Positions 28,026 to 37,069 of a stretch of DNA of 64,000 bases are shown in pieces. Source of the stretch: Micromonospora sp. WMMD812 (GTDB lineage Bacteria > Actinomycetota > Actinomycetes > Mycobacteriales > Micromonosporaceae); NCBI RefSeq assembly GCF_027497215.1, contig NZ_CP114904.1, positions 6,664,501 to 6,728,500 on the forward strand. Direction: 5' to 3'. Position numbers and translations under genes: made by a program. Numbering within the stretch: the first letter of the stretch is position 1; every line of letters starts with the position of its first letter. Below the pieces are notes generated by a model. That model had not been told where the DNA came from, did not search any database, and was given only the letters and a program-made list of their open reading frames with translations.

Positions 28026-28718
28026 ATGTCCGGGACGGGTAGCACGGAGCGACCGCCGCACAGTCGGGCCATCACGTCGTCACCCTGGATCGTCGTGTTC
28101 GCCGGCGCGCTCGTGATGGTCGTCCTGATGGTCGTCGCGCTGAGCACGTACCGGGGCCGTACCCCGGCGGCGGACGTGCAGACCGGCCCGCAGCCGCTCC
28201 TGCCGCTTCTCCCGCCGTCGGCGACCGCGACCCCGACCGGCGCGGCCGCCACGAGCCCGACCCCGACGGCCCGGCCGACCACCCCGGGCCGCCCGACGCG
28301 TTCGGCCGGAGCGCCCGCCAGCAACCGGGCCTCGACTCCGTCGCCGACCGGCGTCGCACCGGCGACCCCGAGCCTGCTGGTGTCGGCCCCGCCGCCGGGG
28401 CAGTCGGGGATGACCGGGCGGTACGACGTGGAGCAGAAGTTCTCCGGCGGCTTCATCGGCGAGGTGAAGATCACCAACACCGCCAAGACCAGGCAGGGCT
28501 GGACGGTGCGGCTGGCCTTCTCCGGTGGGCGGCTGGTCACCGCGTGGGTGCTGGGGCCGCAGGGGACGCTGCGCGAGACCGACGACGGCGGCTACACCTA
28601 CACCAGCGGCGCGGACCTGGCGGCCGGCGCGTCGGTGCGGTTGCAGTTCCATGTGGAGCGGGCGAGCACCAGCCCGGTCGACTGCACCGTCAACGGCACC
28701 GGCTGCACCGGGCTCTGA
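28026..28718 (+). CDS. Membrane-anchored CBM2-like protein B (paralogue of A)
   Basis: Protein of 230 residues with the same design as its neighbour 40 bp upstream: N-terminal helix (SPWIVVFAGALVMVVLMVV), a Thr/Pro/Ala/Ser linker (~55-140) and a CBM2-like domain (FSGGFIGEVKITNTAKTRQG, WTVRLAFSGG, closing CTVNGTGC). Sequence similarity to protein A is clear in the anchor and the end but low in the linker, so this is an old duplication, unlike that at 34-39 kb. It may bind polysaccharide near the cell surface. ATG 28026 has GAGGAGG upstream. A hairpin follows the stop. Confidence 0.75.
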   Translation: MSGTGSTERPPHSRAITSSPWIVVFAGALVMVVLMVVALSTYRGRTPAADVQTGPQPLLPLLPPSATATPTGAAATSPTPTARPTTPGRPTRSAGAPASNRASTPSPTGVAPATPSLLVSAPPPGQSGMTGRYDVEQKFSGGFIGEVKITNTAKTRQGWTVRLAFSGGRLVTAWVLGPQGTLRETDDGGYTYTSGADLAAGASVRLQFHVERASTSPVDCTVNGTGCTGL

Positions 28719-28783
28719 TCCACCGTCCTGGCTGCGCACTCCGGCGGGCCGTCGCTGGGCACGGTCCTCCGTCCGGGGGCTTC

Positions 28784-28819
28784 CACGTCGGTAACCGGCA
28801 CGGTCCACGGTCCGACGTG
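28784..28819. terminator. Possible terminator hairpin after the CBM2-like pair
   Basis: CACGTCGG at 28784-28791 pairs with CCGACGTG at 28812-28819, with further pairing possible inside the 20-nt loop. It precedes the pulA promoter by 60 bp. Confidence 0.45.
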
Positions 28820-28870
28820 CCCGCCGAAGGGCGCTTCTTACGCAAGCGCGCTGCCGTGTTGCGGCGGTGT

Positions 28871-28909
28871 TTGCAAGGTATTGCAGAATGTTTCGGCAAC
28901 AGCTAGCGT
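28871..28909 (+). promoter_or_regulatory. pulA promoter with a MalR-like palindrome over the -35
   Basis: -35 TTGCAG (28881-28886), 17-bp spacer, -10 TAGCGT (28904-28909). The palindrome TGCAA-GGTA-TTGCA at 28872-28885 covers the -35. Streptomyces MalR-type LacI regulators recognise TTGCAA-type repeats before maltose and amylase genes. No LacI-type regulator gene is in the window. Confidence 0.6.
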
Positions 28910-28942
28910 GCGGGCCAATCAGCGACCAGAGGAAGGCCGTCG

Positions 28943-31900
28943 ATGAATCCCCCGCCGATGCCGCGCAAGCTCCTGCTCGCCCTCGTCTGCCTGCTCGCCG
29001 TCGCCCTCGTCGGCACCCCGGTCGCCGTCCGCCAACTCGGCGCGGGAGACACCGAGGGCTCGACCGGCGCCACGGTCACCGCCGCCGGAGCCGCGCAGTG
29101 GCGGACCGAGCCCTCCACCGAGGCCCTCCTCGCCGCCGGCGACGACGAGGGCCGGGCGGAGCAGTTCTACTTCGTCCTGCCGGACCGGTTCGCGAACGGC
29201 GACCCGCGCAACGACCGCGGCGGGCTCTCCGGTGACCGGCTGCGCACCGGGCTCGACCCGAAGGACAAGGGCTTCTACCACGGCGGCGACCTCAAGGGCC
29301 TGATGGACCGGCTCGACTACGTCCAGGGGCTGGGCACCACGGCCATCTGGCTCGCCCCGGTGTTCAAGAACCGCCCCGTGCAGGGTCAGGGCGACGACGT
29401 CTCCGCCGGCTACCACGGCTACTGGATCACCGACTTCACACAGGTCGACCCGCACTTCGGCACGAACGACGACCTGAAGAAGCTGGTCGGGCTCGCCCAC
29501 AAGCGGGGCATCAAGGTCTACCTCGACGTCATCGTCAACCACACCGCCGACGTGATCACGTACGCCGAGGACCGGTACTCCTACGTGGACAAGGCGACGT
29601 CGCCGTACCGGGACGCGCAGGGACGACCCTTCGAGGACCGCAACTACGCCGACGGCACCCGGGGGTTTCCCGCGGTGAACACGAAGTCCTTCCCGTACAC
29701 GCCGACCTTCGCGAACCCGGCGGACGCCACCGTCAAGGTCCCCTCGTGGCTGAACGATCCCACCATGTACCACAACCGCGGCGACTCGACCTTCGCCGGC
29801 GAGAACAGCGAGTACGGCGACTTCTCCCGCCTCGACGACCTCTGGACGGAGCGTCCGGAGGTCGTACGCGGCATGACGAAGATCTACGCCGACTGGGTGG
29901 AGTCCACCGGCGTCGACGGCTTCCGGCTGGACACCGTGAAGCACGCCAACCTCGACTTCTGGCCGCAGTTCAGCCAGGGCATCGAGCGGGCCGCCGGGCG
30001 CTCCGGCAAGAAGGACTTCTTCATGTTCGGCGAGGTCTACAGCGCCGACCCGGAGATCACCTCCACGTACGTGCGGCAGGGCGGGCTTCCGGCCACCATC
30101 GACTTCGCCTTCCAGGAGGCGGCGCGCGGCTACACGGCTGGCGCCGGCTCCGCGAAGGCGCTGGCCGACGTGTACGCCCGCGACGACCTCTACGCGGCCC
30201 GGGACACCGACGCGAACCGGCTCACCACCTTCCTCGGCAACCACGACATGGGCCGGATCGGCTCCTTCATCGCCGGTGGCGGCACCGACCCGGCCAGCCA
30301 CCTCCGCCGCGACCAGCTCGCACACCAGCTGATGTTCCTCACCCGCGGCCAGCCGGTCGTCTACTCCGGCGACGAGCAGGGCTTCACCGGCGCGGGCGGG
30401 GACAAGGACGCCCGGCAGGACATGTTCGCCTCGCGGGTGCCCGACTACCTCGACGACGACCTGCTCGGCACCGACCGGACCCACGCCGCGGACCAGTTCG
30501 ACCGTGCGCACCCCCTCTACCGCGCCATCGCCGAGCTGGGCGCGCTGCGTCAGGCGCACCCGGCGCTGCGCGACGGCGTGCAGGTCACCCGGCACGCCGC
30601 CGAGGGCCCGGGCGTGTTCGCCTTCTCCCGGGTCGCCCCGAGCGAGCGGACCGAGTACGTGGTCGCGGTGAACAACGCCGACACCCCGCAGACTGTCACC
30701 GTGGACACGTGGTCGGCCGGCGCCACCTTCACCGGCATCTACGGCGCCACGGGCACGGCGGCGGCCGGGGCCGACGGCAAGCTGACCCTGACCGTGCCGC
30801 CGCTCGCCGCGGTGGTGCACCGCGCCGGCACGTCGATCCCGAAGCCGAACGCCGCCCCGTCGATCCGCCTCACCGCGCCGGCGCCGGACGCCCCGGTGGT
30901 CACCCGGGCCGCGGTCACCGCCCAGGTCACCGGCGACCCGCTGGCCACCGTCACGGTCGCCGCCCGGGTCGGCGGCGGGGCGTGGACGCTGCTCGGCAGC
31001 GCGCACCACGCGCCGTACACGGTGCACCACGACCTGACCGGGCTGGCCGGCGGCACGAGAATCGAGTACAAGGCGGTGGTCCGCGACGGCCGCGGGCGGA
31101 CCGCCACCGCCCGGTCGACCGCCACGGTGGGCACCCCGGCCCAGGGTGGGTCGCGGGACTGGGCGGTGGTGCACTACCAGCGCCCGTCCGGCGGGTACGA
31201 CGACTGGCGCCTGTTCGCGTGGGGCGACATCGATCCGGCGTACGTCACCGAGTGGCCGAACGCTCAGCCGTTCGCCGGTGTCGACTCCTACGGGCGGTTC
31301 GCCTGGGTGAAGCTCAAGCCAGGTGCGAAGTCGGTGGGTTTCCTCGTGGTCGACAAGGACGGGAACAAGGACGTCGGCCAGGACCGGACCATCGACGTGA
31401 CCCAGACCGGCGAGATCTGGGTCAAGCAGGGCGATCCGGCGATCTACCCGACCCGGCAGGCCGCCACGGGTGAGCCCGACCCGCCGGTGGAGGAGGGCAC
31501 GGCCGTCATCCACTACCGGCGGGCCGACGGCAACTACGACGGATGGGGCCTGCACCTGTGGGACGGCGCGGCCAACCCGACCCAGTGGTCCGACCCGCTG
31601 GCGCCGGCCAGCATCGACGCGTTCGGCGCGGTCTTCCGGGTGCCGCTGGCGGCCGGCGCGACTGGGCTGAGCTACATCGTCCACCGGGGGGATGAGAAGG
31701 ACCTGCCGACGGACCAGCGCCTCGACTTCGCCGCCGCCGGGCGTGAGGTCTGGCTGCTCGCGGCCACCCCGGGCCGGCTGCTCCCGCCGACCGCCACCGG
31801 CACCGGCAAGGACCTGGACATCGCCAAGCAGAAGGCGCACTGGCTCGACCGGTCCACCGTCGCCTGGCAGACCGGGCCCACCGACGGCCGGCGGTACGCC

Positions 31901-34441
31901 CTGGTGGCCGCCCCGGCCGGCGGCGTGACCGTGATCGACGGCGAACTGTCCGGCACGTACACCACGCTGCCGCTCAGCGCGCAGCGCAACGGGCTGACCG
32001 AGGCCCAGCGCGCGGCCTTCCCGCACCTGTGGGCGCACCGCTCCTTCACCCTCGACCAGGGTGACCTCGCCAAGGTGCCGGCCGCGCTGCGCGGGCAACT
32101 GCTGGTGACCGAGCGGGACGCCGAGGGCGGGCTGCTCGCCGCCACCGGCGTGCAGATCCCCGGGGTGCTCGACGACGTCTACGCCCGGGCCACCGAGGCG
32201 CGCCTCGGGCCGACCTTCGCCGGCCGGGTGCCCACGCTGTCGGTCTGGGCGCCCACCGCGCGGGCCGTCTCGCTCCAGCTCTTCGACTCGCCCACGGCCG
32301 AGCCCCGGACGGTGGCGATGCGCCGGGACGACCGCACCGGCGTCTGGTCGGTGCGGGGCAGCCGGGACTGGACCGGCCGGTTCTACCGTTACCAGGTCCA
32401 GGCCTGGCAGCCGGCGGCCCAGAAGGTGGTCACCGCGTCGGTGACCGACCCCTACTCGGTGGCGCTCGCCCCGGACTCCACCCACAGCCAGCTCGTCGAC
32501 CTCACCGACCCGGCGCTCGCCCCGCCGGGGTGGTCGGCGCTGCGCAAGCCGGCGGCCGTGCCGTCGAGCCGGGCGCAGATCTCCGAGCTGTCGGTGCGGG
32601 ACTTCTCGATCGCCGACGTGTCCGTGCCGGCCGAGCGGCGCGGGACCTACCTCGCCTTCACCGACCCGTCCACAGCGGGGATGACGCACCTCAAGGCACT
32701 CGGCGACGCCGGGGTGACCCACCTGCACCTGCTACCCGCCTTCGACTTCGCCACCATCCCCGAACGCCGGGCCGACCAGCGGCAGCCCGCCTGCGACCTG
32801 GCGGCGCTGCCACCGGACTCGGAGGAGCAGCAGAGGTGCGTCGCGGCGGTGGACGAGACCGACGGCTACAACTGGGGGTACGACCCGCTGCACTACACGG
32901 TGCCGGAGGGCGGCTACGCCGTCGACCCGGCCGGCGCGAAGCGGACCACCGAGTTCCGCCGGATGGTCGCCGGGGTCAACGGCGCCGGCCTGCGGGTCGT
33001 CATGGACGTGGTCTACAACCACACCTCGGCCGCCGGCACCGACCCGAAGTCGGTCCTCGACCAGATCGTGCCCGGCTACTACCACCGCCTCCTGGACGAC
33101 GGCGCGGTGGCGAACTCCACCTGCTGCGCCAACACCGCGCCGGAACACGCGATGATGGGCAAGCTGGTGGTCGACTCGCTGGTCACCTGGGCGAAGGCGT
33201 ACAAGGTCGACGGCTTTCGGTTCGACCTGATGGGCCACCACCCGAAGGCCAACGTCCTGGCCGTCCGCAAGGCCCTCGACGAGCTGACCGTCGCCCGCGA
33301 CGGCGTGGACGGCAGGTCGATCCTGCTCTACGGCGAGGGCTGGAACTTCGGCGAGGTCGCCGACGGCGCCCGGTTCGTCCAGGCCACCCAGGCGAACATG
33401 GCCGGCACCGGAATCGGCACCTTCAACGACCGGCTCCGGGACGCGGTGCGCGGCGGTGGTCCGTTCGACGCCAACCCGCGGAGCCAGGGCTTCGCGTCCG
33501 GGCTCTTTACCGACCCGAACGGCGACCCGGTCAACGGCAGCGCCGCCGCGCAGCGCGCCCGACTGCTGCACCAGCACGATCTGGTGAAGGTGGGCCTGAC
33601 CGGCAACCTGCGGGACTACCGGTTCACCAACTCGGCCGGTGACGAGGTCACCGGGGCGCAGGTGGACTACAACGGCTCGCCGGCCGGCTACACGGCGGCG
33701 CCCGGGGAGGCGGTCACCTACGTCGACGCGCACGACAACGAGATCCTGTACGACGCGCTGGCGTACAAGCTGCCGCAGGACACCTCGGCGGCGGACCGGT
33801 CCCGGATGCAGGTGCTCGCCCTGAGCACGGTGGTGCTGGGGCAGGGCACCGGGTTCGTGACCGCCGGCACCGAGCGGCTGCGCTCGAAGTCCCTGGACCG
33901 CAACTCGTACAACTCGGGGGACTGGTTCAACCAGATCCGCTGGGACTGCGCGCAGGGCAACGGGTTCGGGGCCGGCCTGCCGCCGGCGGCGGACAACGAG
34001 GACAAGTGGTCGTACGCGCGGCCGCTGCTCGCCGATCCGGCGCTGGTGCCGGACTGCGCGGCGATCGACACGACCGACGCGCGGTACGCCGAGCTGCTGA
34101 GGATCCGGGCCTCGTCGCCGGTCTTCGGGCTGACCACGGCCGACCAGGTGCAGCGGCGGGTGGCGTTCCCGCTGTCCTGGGAGGCGGAGACGCCAGGCGT
34201 GCTCACCATGACGCTGGACGGTCGCGGCCTGGACCGGCGGTGGAAGTCCGTCACGGTGGTCTTCAACGGCACCCCGGATTCCGCGACCCAGCGGCTGCCC
34301 GGCCTGCGGGGCGCGGACGTGTCACCGCACCCGGTGCTGAAGACCTCCGCCGACCCGGTGCTGCGGACCGCCTCGTTCGACCGGGCGAGCGGCACGTTCA
34401 CCGTGCCCCCTCGCAGCGTGGCGGTCTTCGTCCAGAGTTAG
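28943..34441 (+). CDS. pulA: Secreted bifunctional alpha-amylase/pullulanase
   Basis: Protein of 1832 residues with an N-terminal signal peptide (MPRKLLLALVCLLAVALVGT). First GH13 domain ~75-620: nucleophile Asp in GFRLDTVKHA (near 327), acid/base Glu in MFGEVYSADP (near 361) and FLGNHDMGRIGS (near 433). Two pullulanase-associated modules follow (VVHYQRPSGGYDDW, VIHYRRADGNYDGW), then a CBM48-like part (TLSVWAPTARAVSLQLF). The second GH13 domain is pullulanase-type: MDVVYNHTSAAG, VDGFRFDLMGHHP (near 1424), LLYGEGWNFG (near 1464), DAHDNEILYDAL (near 1595). It cleaves alpha-1,4 and alpha-1,6 bonds of starch, pullulan or glycogen. A MalR-like operator overlaps its promoter. Confidence 0.94.
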   Translation: MNPPPMPRKLLLALVCLLAVALVGTPVAVRQLGAGDTEGSTGATVTAAGAAQWRTEPSTEALLAAGDDEGRAEQFYFVLPDRFANGDPRNDRGGLSGDRLRTGLDPKDKGFYHGGDLKGLMDRLDYVQGLGTTAIWLAPVFKNRPVQGQGDDVSAGYHGYWITDFTQVDPHFGTNDDLKKLVGLAHKRGIKVYLDVIVNHTADVITYAEDRYSYVDKATSPYRDAQGRPFEDRNYADGTRGFPAVNTKSFPYTPTFANPADATVKVPSWLNDPTMYHNRGDSTFAGENSEYGDFSRLDDLWTERPEVVRGMTKIYADWVESTGVDGFRLDTVKHANLDFWPQFSQGIERAAGRSGKKDFFMFGEVYSADPEITSTYVRQGGLPATIDFAFQEAARGYTAGAGSAKALADVYARDDLYAARDTDANRLTTFLGNHDMGRIGSFIAGGGTDPASHLRRDQLAHQLMFLTRGQPVVYSGDEQGFTGAGGDKDARQDMFASRVPDYLDDDLLGTDRTHAADQFDRAHPLYRAIAELGALRQAHPALRDGVQVTRHAAEGPGVFAFSRVAPSERTEYVVAVNNADTPQTVTVDTWSAGATFTGIYGATGTAAAGADGKLTLTVPPLAAVVHRAGTSIPKPNAAPSIRLTAPAPDAPVVTRAAVTAQVTGDPLATVTVAARVGGGAWTLLGSAHHAPYTVHHDLTGLAGGTRIEYKAVVRDGRGRTATARSTATVGTPAQGGSRDWAVVHYQRPSGGYDDWRLFAWGDIDPAYVTEWPNAQPFAGVDSYGRFAWVKLKPGAKSVGFLVVDKDGNKDVGQDRTIDVTQTGEIWVKQGDPAIYPTRQAATGEPDPPVEEGTAVIHYRRADGNYDGWGLHLWDGAANPTQWSDPLAPASIDAFGAVFRVPLAAGATGLSYIVHRGDEKDLPTDQRLDFAAAGREVWLLAATPGRLLPPTATGTGKDLDIAKQKAHWLDRSTVAWQTGPTDGRRYALVAAPAGGVTVIDGELSGTYTTLPLSAQRNGLTEAQRAAFPHLWAHRSFTLDQGDLAKVPAALRGQLLVTERDAEGGLLAATGVQIPGVLDDVYARATEARLGPTFAGRVPTLSVWAPTARAVSLQLFDSPTAEPRTVAMRRDDRTGVWSVRGSRDWTGRFYRYQVQAWQPAAQKVVTASVTDPYSVALAPDSTHSQLVDLTDPALAPPGWSALRKPAAVPSSRAQISELSVRDFSIADVSVPAERRGTYLAFTDPSTAGMTHLKALGDAGVTHLHLLPAFDFATIPERRADQRQPACDLAALPPDSEEQQRCVAAVDETDGYNWGYDPLHYTVPEGGYAVDPAGAKRTTEFRRMVAGVNGAGLRVVMDVVYNHTSAAGTDPKSVLDQIVPGYYHRLLDDGAVANSTCCANTAPEHAMMGKLVVDSLVTWAKAYKVDGFRFDLMGHHPKANVLAVRKALDELTVARDGVDGRSILLYGEGWNFGEVADGARFVQATQANMAGTGIGTFNDRLRDAVRGGGPFDANPRSQGFASGLFTDPNGDPVNGSAAAQRARLLHQHDLVKVGLTGNLRDYRFTNSAGDEVTGAQVDYNGSPAGYTAAPGEAVTYVDAHDNEILYDALAYKLPQDTSAADRSRMQVLALSTVVLGQGTGFVTAGTERLRSKSLDRNSYNSGDWFNQIRWDCAQGNGFGAGLPPAADNEDKWSYARPLLADPALVPDCAAIDTTDARYAELLRIRASSPVFGLTTADQVQRRVAFPLSWEAETPGVLTMTLDGRGLDRRWKSVTVVFNGTPDSATQRLPGLRGADVSPHPVLKTSADPVLRTASFDRASGTFTVPPRSVAVFVQS

Positions 34442-34453
34442 TTCACAGGGTGC

Positions 34454-34484
34454 GGCCCCCTGCCACCTCCGGTGGCAGGGGGCC
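34454..34484. terminator. Bidirectional terminator between pulA and beta-helix gene A
   Basis: A perfect 14-bp stem (GGCCCCCTGCCACC, 34454-34467, with 34471-34484) and 3-nt loop sit between convergent genes. Confidence 0.85.
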
Positions 34485-34516
34485 GACCTTCCGTCTGGCT
34501 GTACCCCTGAGCGTTT

Positions 34517-36353
34517 GTGGTGCTCAGTTGAAGCAGTCGTCGACGGTCTTGGCGCAGTTGGTGGGGTCGTTGTCGGTGATGGTGGAGTCGTCGTCGAGCT
34601 TGACCTTGCCATCGTTGTTGAAGACGCCACCGGCGATCTTGTTGTGCTTGTCGCCGTTGTCGGCCTTGTTCTTCGTGACCTTGGTGTCGGTCAGGGTGAC
34701 CTTGCCCTTGTTGTTGTAGATGCCGCCGCCGTTCTTGCCGGCGAAGTTCTCCTTGACCTTGCTGTCGCGCAGGACCAGGGAGGCCTCGAAGTCGTCGCGG
34801 TCCTTGTTGTCCTTGGACCAGTTGCTCGAGGCGGGCGAGCCGTTGTGCTCTTCGATGGGTTCGCCGTTGAAGATGCCGCCACCGAAGCGGTTGGCGCTGT
34901 TCTCGAGGATTTCGCTGTCGGTGATGGTGGCCGTGCCGCGCTTCTCCTCGTCCTTGCCCTTGTAGGAGTGGTTCTTGTCGTCGCTGTTGACGTTGTAGAT
35001 ACCACCGCCGTCCTTGTGGGCCTTGTTCTTCTCGACGGTGCTGTTCTTGACCGTCAGGACGGTGTCGACGGCGTAGATGCCGCCGCCGTTCTCGCCGGCG
35101 ACGTTGTTCTTGACGAAGCTCCAGCTGACCTCGACGAAGCCGTCGGTGCTGGACAGGCCGCCGCCGTTCTTCTTGGCGGTGTTGCCCTCGATGAGGGTCT
35201 TCTCGATCTCGACGGTGCCGGCCTTGTCGTCGTCCTTGCGGTCGTCGTCCTTGCGGTCGTCGTCCTTGCGGTCGTGGCCGTTGTAGCTCGACTCGTACTT
35301 CTTCTTCTTGTCCTTGTCGCTGTGGCCGTTGGCCACGCCGCCGCCGTTCTTGCCGGCGGTGTTGTTGGTGATGCGGGACTCGCCGCCCTTGCCGTCGTGG
35401 GAGCCGGACACCTTGAGGACACCGGCGTTGAAGATGGCACCGCCGTCTTCGTCGGCGTGGTTGTTGTCGAAGGTGCTGCTCTCGACGTCGAGCCGGCCGA
35501 AGTTGGCGACCGCGCCGCCGTTGTTCTCGGCGCTGTTGAGGAAGAACTTGGTGTTCACGAGGTGGGCCTCGCCGCCCCGCTCGACCAGCAGACCACCGCC
35601 GTCGCCCTCGTGCTCCTTGTCGTCCTTGTCGTCCCAGTCCTTGCCGTCCTTGCCGTTCCAGTCCTTGGACTCCTCGCCGTGCGAGCCGTTCTCGGCTGGG
35701 GCGAGCACGGGCATCGCCGCCGCCAGCGCGGCAGCGACCTGCGCGGCGGTCGCGGGCTGGGCCACCTTCGCGGCAGCCGCCGGCTTCGCGGCGGTCGCCG
35801 GCTGGGCCACCTTCGCGGCGGTCGCCGGCTTCGCGGCAGCCGCCGGCTGGGCCGGGACGGGCGCCGGAGCCGCGGCCGGCTTCGCCGGGACGGGCGCCGG
35901 AGCCGGAGCGCCACCGCCGTGCCCGGACTGGTTGCCGTTCGGCTCGTACTTGCCGTTCTCGTGGCCCTTGTCGTTCTCGTGGCCCTTGTCGTTCCCGTGG
36001 TCCTTGCGCTTGTCGTCGTCGGAGGCCGCGCCGTTCTTGACCTCCACGTCCTTCAGGGTCAGGTCACCACCGTCAGCGACCCGGAAGATCCGGAAGCCGT
36101 CCTTCGACTCACGCTTGATCGTCGCGCCGTTGCCCTCGATCTTGATCTCCTGCTTGATCGTGGGCAGACCCGCCTCGTCCTTCTTGTCGAACTCGTCGAG
36201 TTCGTAGGTGCAGTCCCGGGCCAGCTTCAGCGTGCCACCGTCGTCCCGGTTGGCGAGGTCGAGGGCCTCGATCAACTCATCGTCGTCGCAGTCCACCTCC
36301 CGCACCTTGTCGTCCTTGTCGTCCCGGTCCTTGTCGTCCCGGCCCTTGTCGTC
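34517..36353. repeat. Duplicated segment, copy A (1837 bp)
   Basis: Reading this stretch against 37070-38906 at a constant offset of 2553 bp shows no difference in sequence I could find, in any reading frame. It covers codons 96 to the stop of gene A plus a few bases beyond. Identity in all frames means identity in the DNA, so the event is recent or maintained by gene conversion. Confidence 0.88.
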
Positions 36354-36638
36354 CCGGCCCTTGTCGTCCCGGTTCTTGTCGTCGTGGTTCTTGTCGTCCT
36401 TGGCCTTGTCGTCGTTGGCCTTGTCCTTGCCGTCGTCGCTGACCAGCTGGGAGGTCGACCACTTGACGTCGGTGACCCGGTGCGCGCCGGTCACGCCCGT
36501 GGTGGCGTACGCGACGCCCGCCAGGCTGACCGCCCCCGCGAGGCTGGCGGCGCCGGTGACGAGCCAGAGCCGGCGACGGCGGAACGGGGAGTTCTTGTCG
36601 CGGGCCAGGTCATCGTTCTTGCGAAGGTTTTTGGACAT
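34524..36638 (-). CDS. Secreted Asp/Lys-rich beta-helix protein A (Pmp-like repeats)
   Basis: Protein of 704 residues. After a basic N-terminus (RRRRLWLVTGAASLAGAVSL, ~21-45) comes a signal or anchor helix, then a DDK-repeat region (~55-105). A small beta domain, an Ala/Lys/Pro/Val linker (AAKPATAAKVAQPATAA type, ~225-300), and a long parallel beta-helix (~330-704) with repeats of the NNTAGKNGGGV/NGGGIYN kind, similar to polymorphic outer-membrane protein and adhesin repeats. No LPxTG or anchoring motif at the C-terminus. The function is probably surface or extracellular matrix. From codon 96 on it is identical to gene B at 37077-39140. Confidence 0.85.
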   Translation of the reverse strand: MSKNLRKNDDLARDKNSPFRRRRLWLVTGAASLAGAVSLAGVAYATTGVTGAHRVTDVKWSTSQLVSDDGKDKANDDKAKDDKNHDDKNRDDKGRDDKGRDDKDRDDKDDKVREVDCDDDELIEALDLANRDDGGTLKLARDCTYELDEFDKKDEAGLPTIKQEIKIEGNGATIKRESKDGFRIFRVADGGDLTLKDVEVKNGAASDDDKRKDHGNDKGHENDKGHENGKYEPNGNQSGHGGGAPAPAPVPAKPAAAPAPVPAQPAAAAKPATAAKVAQPATAAKPAAAAKVAQPATAAQVAAALAAAMPVLAPAENGSHGEESKDWNGKDGKDWDDKDDKEHEGDGGGLLVERGGEAHLVNTKFFLNSAENNGGAVANFGRLDVESSTFDNNHADEDGGAIFNAGVLKVSGSHDGKGGESRITNNTAGKNGGGVANGHSDKDKKKKYESSYNGHDRKDDDRKDDDRKDDDKAGTVEIEKTLIEGNTAKKNGGGLSSTDGFVEVSWSFVKNNVAGENGGGIYAVDTVLTVKNSTVEKNKAHKDGGGIYNVNSDDKNHSYKGKDEEKRGTATITDSEILENSANRFGGGIFNGEPIEEHNGSPASSNWSKDNKDRDDFEASLVLRDSKVKENFAGKNGGGIYNNKGKVTLTDTKVTKNKADNGDKHNKIAGGVFNNDGKVKLDDDSTITDNDPTNCAKTVDDCFN

Positions 36639-36699
36639 CGGAGTTCTCTGCCCTCTCCTTGTACCGACAAGGTCGCTTCGCCGTGGCGAGGCGGCCTTC

Positions 36700-36751
36700 G
36701 CTACAAATCGGTTGTAGCTGCTGAACAACACCGTATGAGAAGGATCCTCAC
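36700..36751 (-). promoter_or_regulatory. Conserved upstream block of beta-helix gene A
   Basis: On the minus strand a perfect 7-bp inverted repeat, GCTACAACCGATTTGTAGC (36700-36718), and a 24-bp block ending near 36751 are placed 28 bp apart, exactly as upstream of gene B. The block contains AGGATCCT. The intervening bases differ, so the two elements look functionally conserved. Confidence 0.6.
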
Positions 36752-37019
36752 TATGCGGGTGTATCCGAAGAAACTCCACATTCGGTGTGAGGGGGTGTGG
36801 AGAGCGGGAGGCCGGACGGCCCGGGCGGGCTCGGCATGACCGGCACGGGAGCGTGGCCGGTGGCGGAAAGCCGACGGCAGCCGCCAGGACGTGGCCGGCG
36901 GGGGAAAGCTCGCGGGCGGAGCCGAGGACGTGGCCGATGGCGGGAAGCTCGCGAGCGTGGCCGCCGCGGGTCAAGGGTGATGGTCGGGCACGCTCCACCC
37001 GCGGCGCTCCGCGGAATGG

Positions 37020-37060
37020 CCGGAGGTCTCACCCCAGGTGTGGCGGGGAGAGACCTCCGG
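37020..37060. terminator. Hairpin terminator downstream of beta-helix gene B
   Basis: CCGGAGGTCTC (37020-37030) pairs perfectly with GAGACCTCCGG (37050-37060), 11 bp. It lies just beyond the gene B stop on the minus strand. Confidence 0.75.
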
Positions 37061-37069
37061 CGTTATGTG

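Noticed and set aside
28919..32728. A 1269-codon open frame on the minus strand across pulA
   Set aside because: It is antisense to a protein with complete GH13 motifs and its translation is Val/Arg/Gly-rich without domains. Long antisense frames are normal in DNA this GC-rich.
36728..36839. Small frame starting ATGAGAAGGATCCTCAC upstream of both beta-helix genes
   Set aside because: The start lies inside the conserved upstream block of the opposite strand; the encoded residues diverge right after it and there is no ribosome site.
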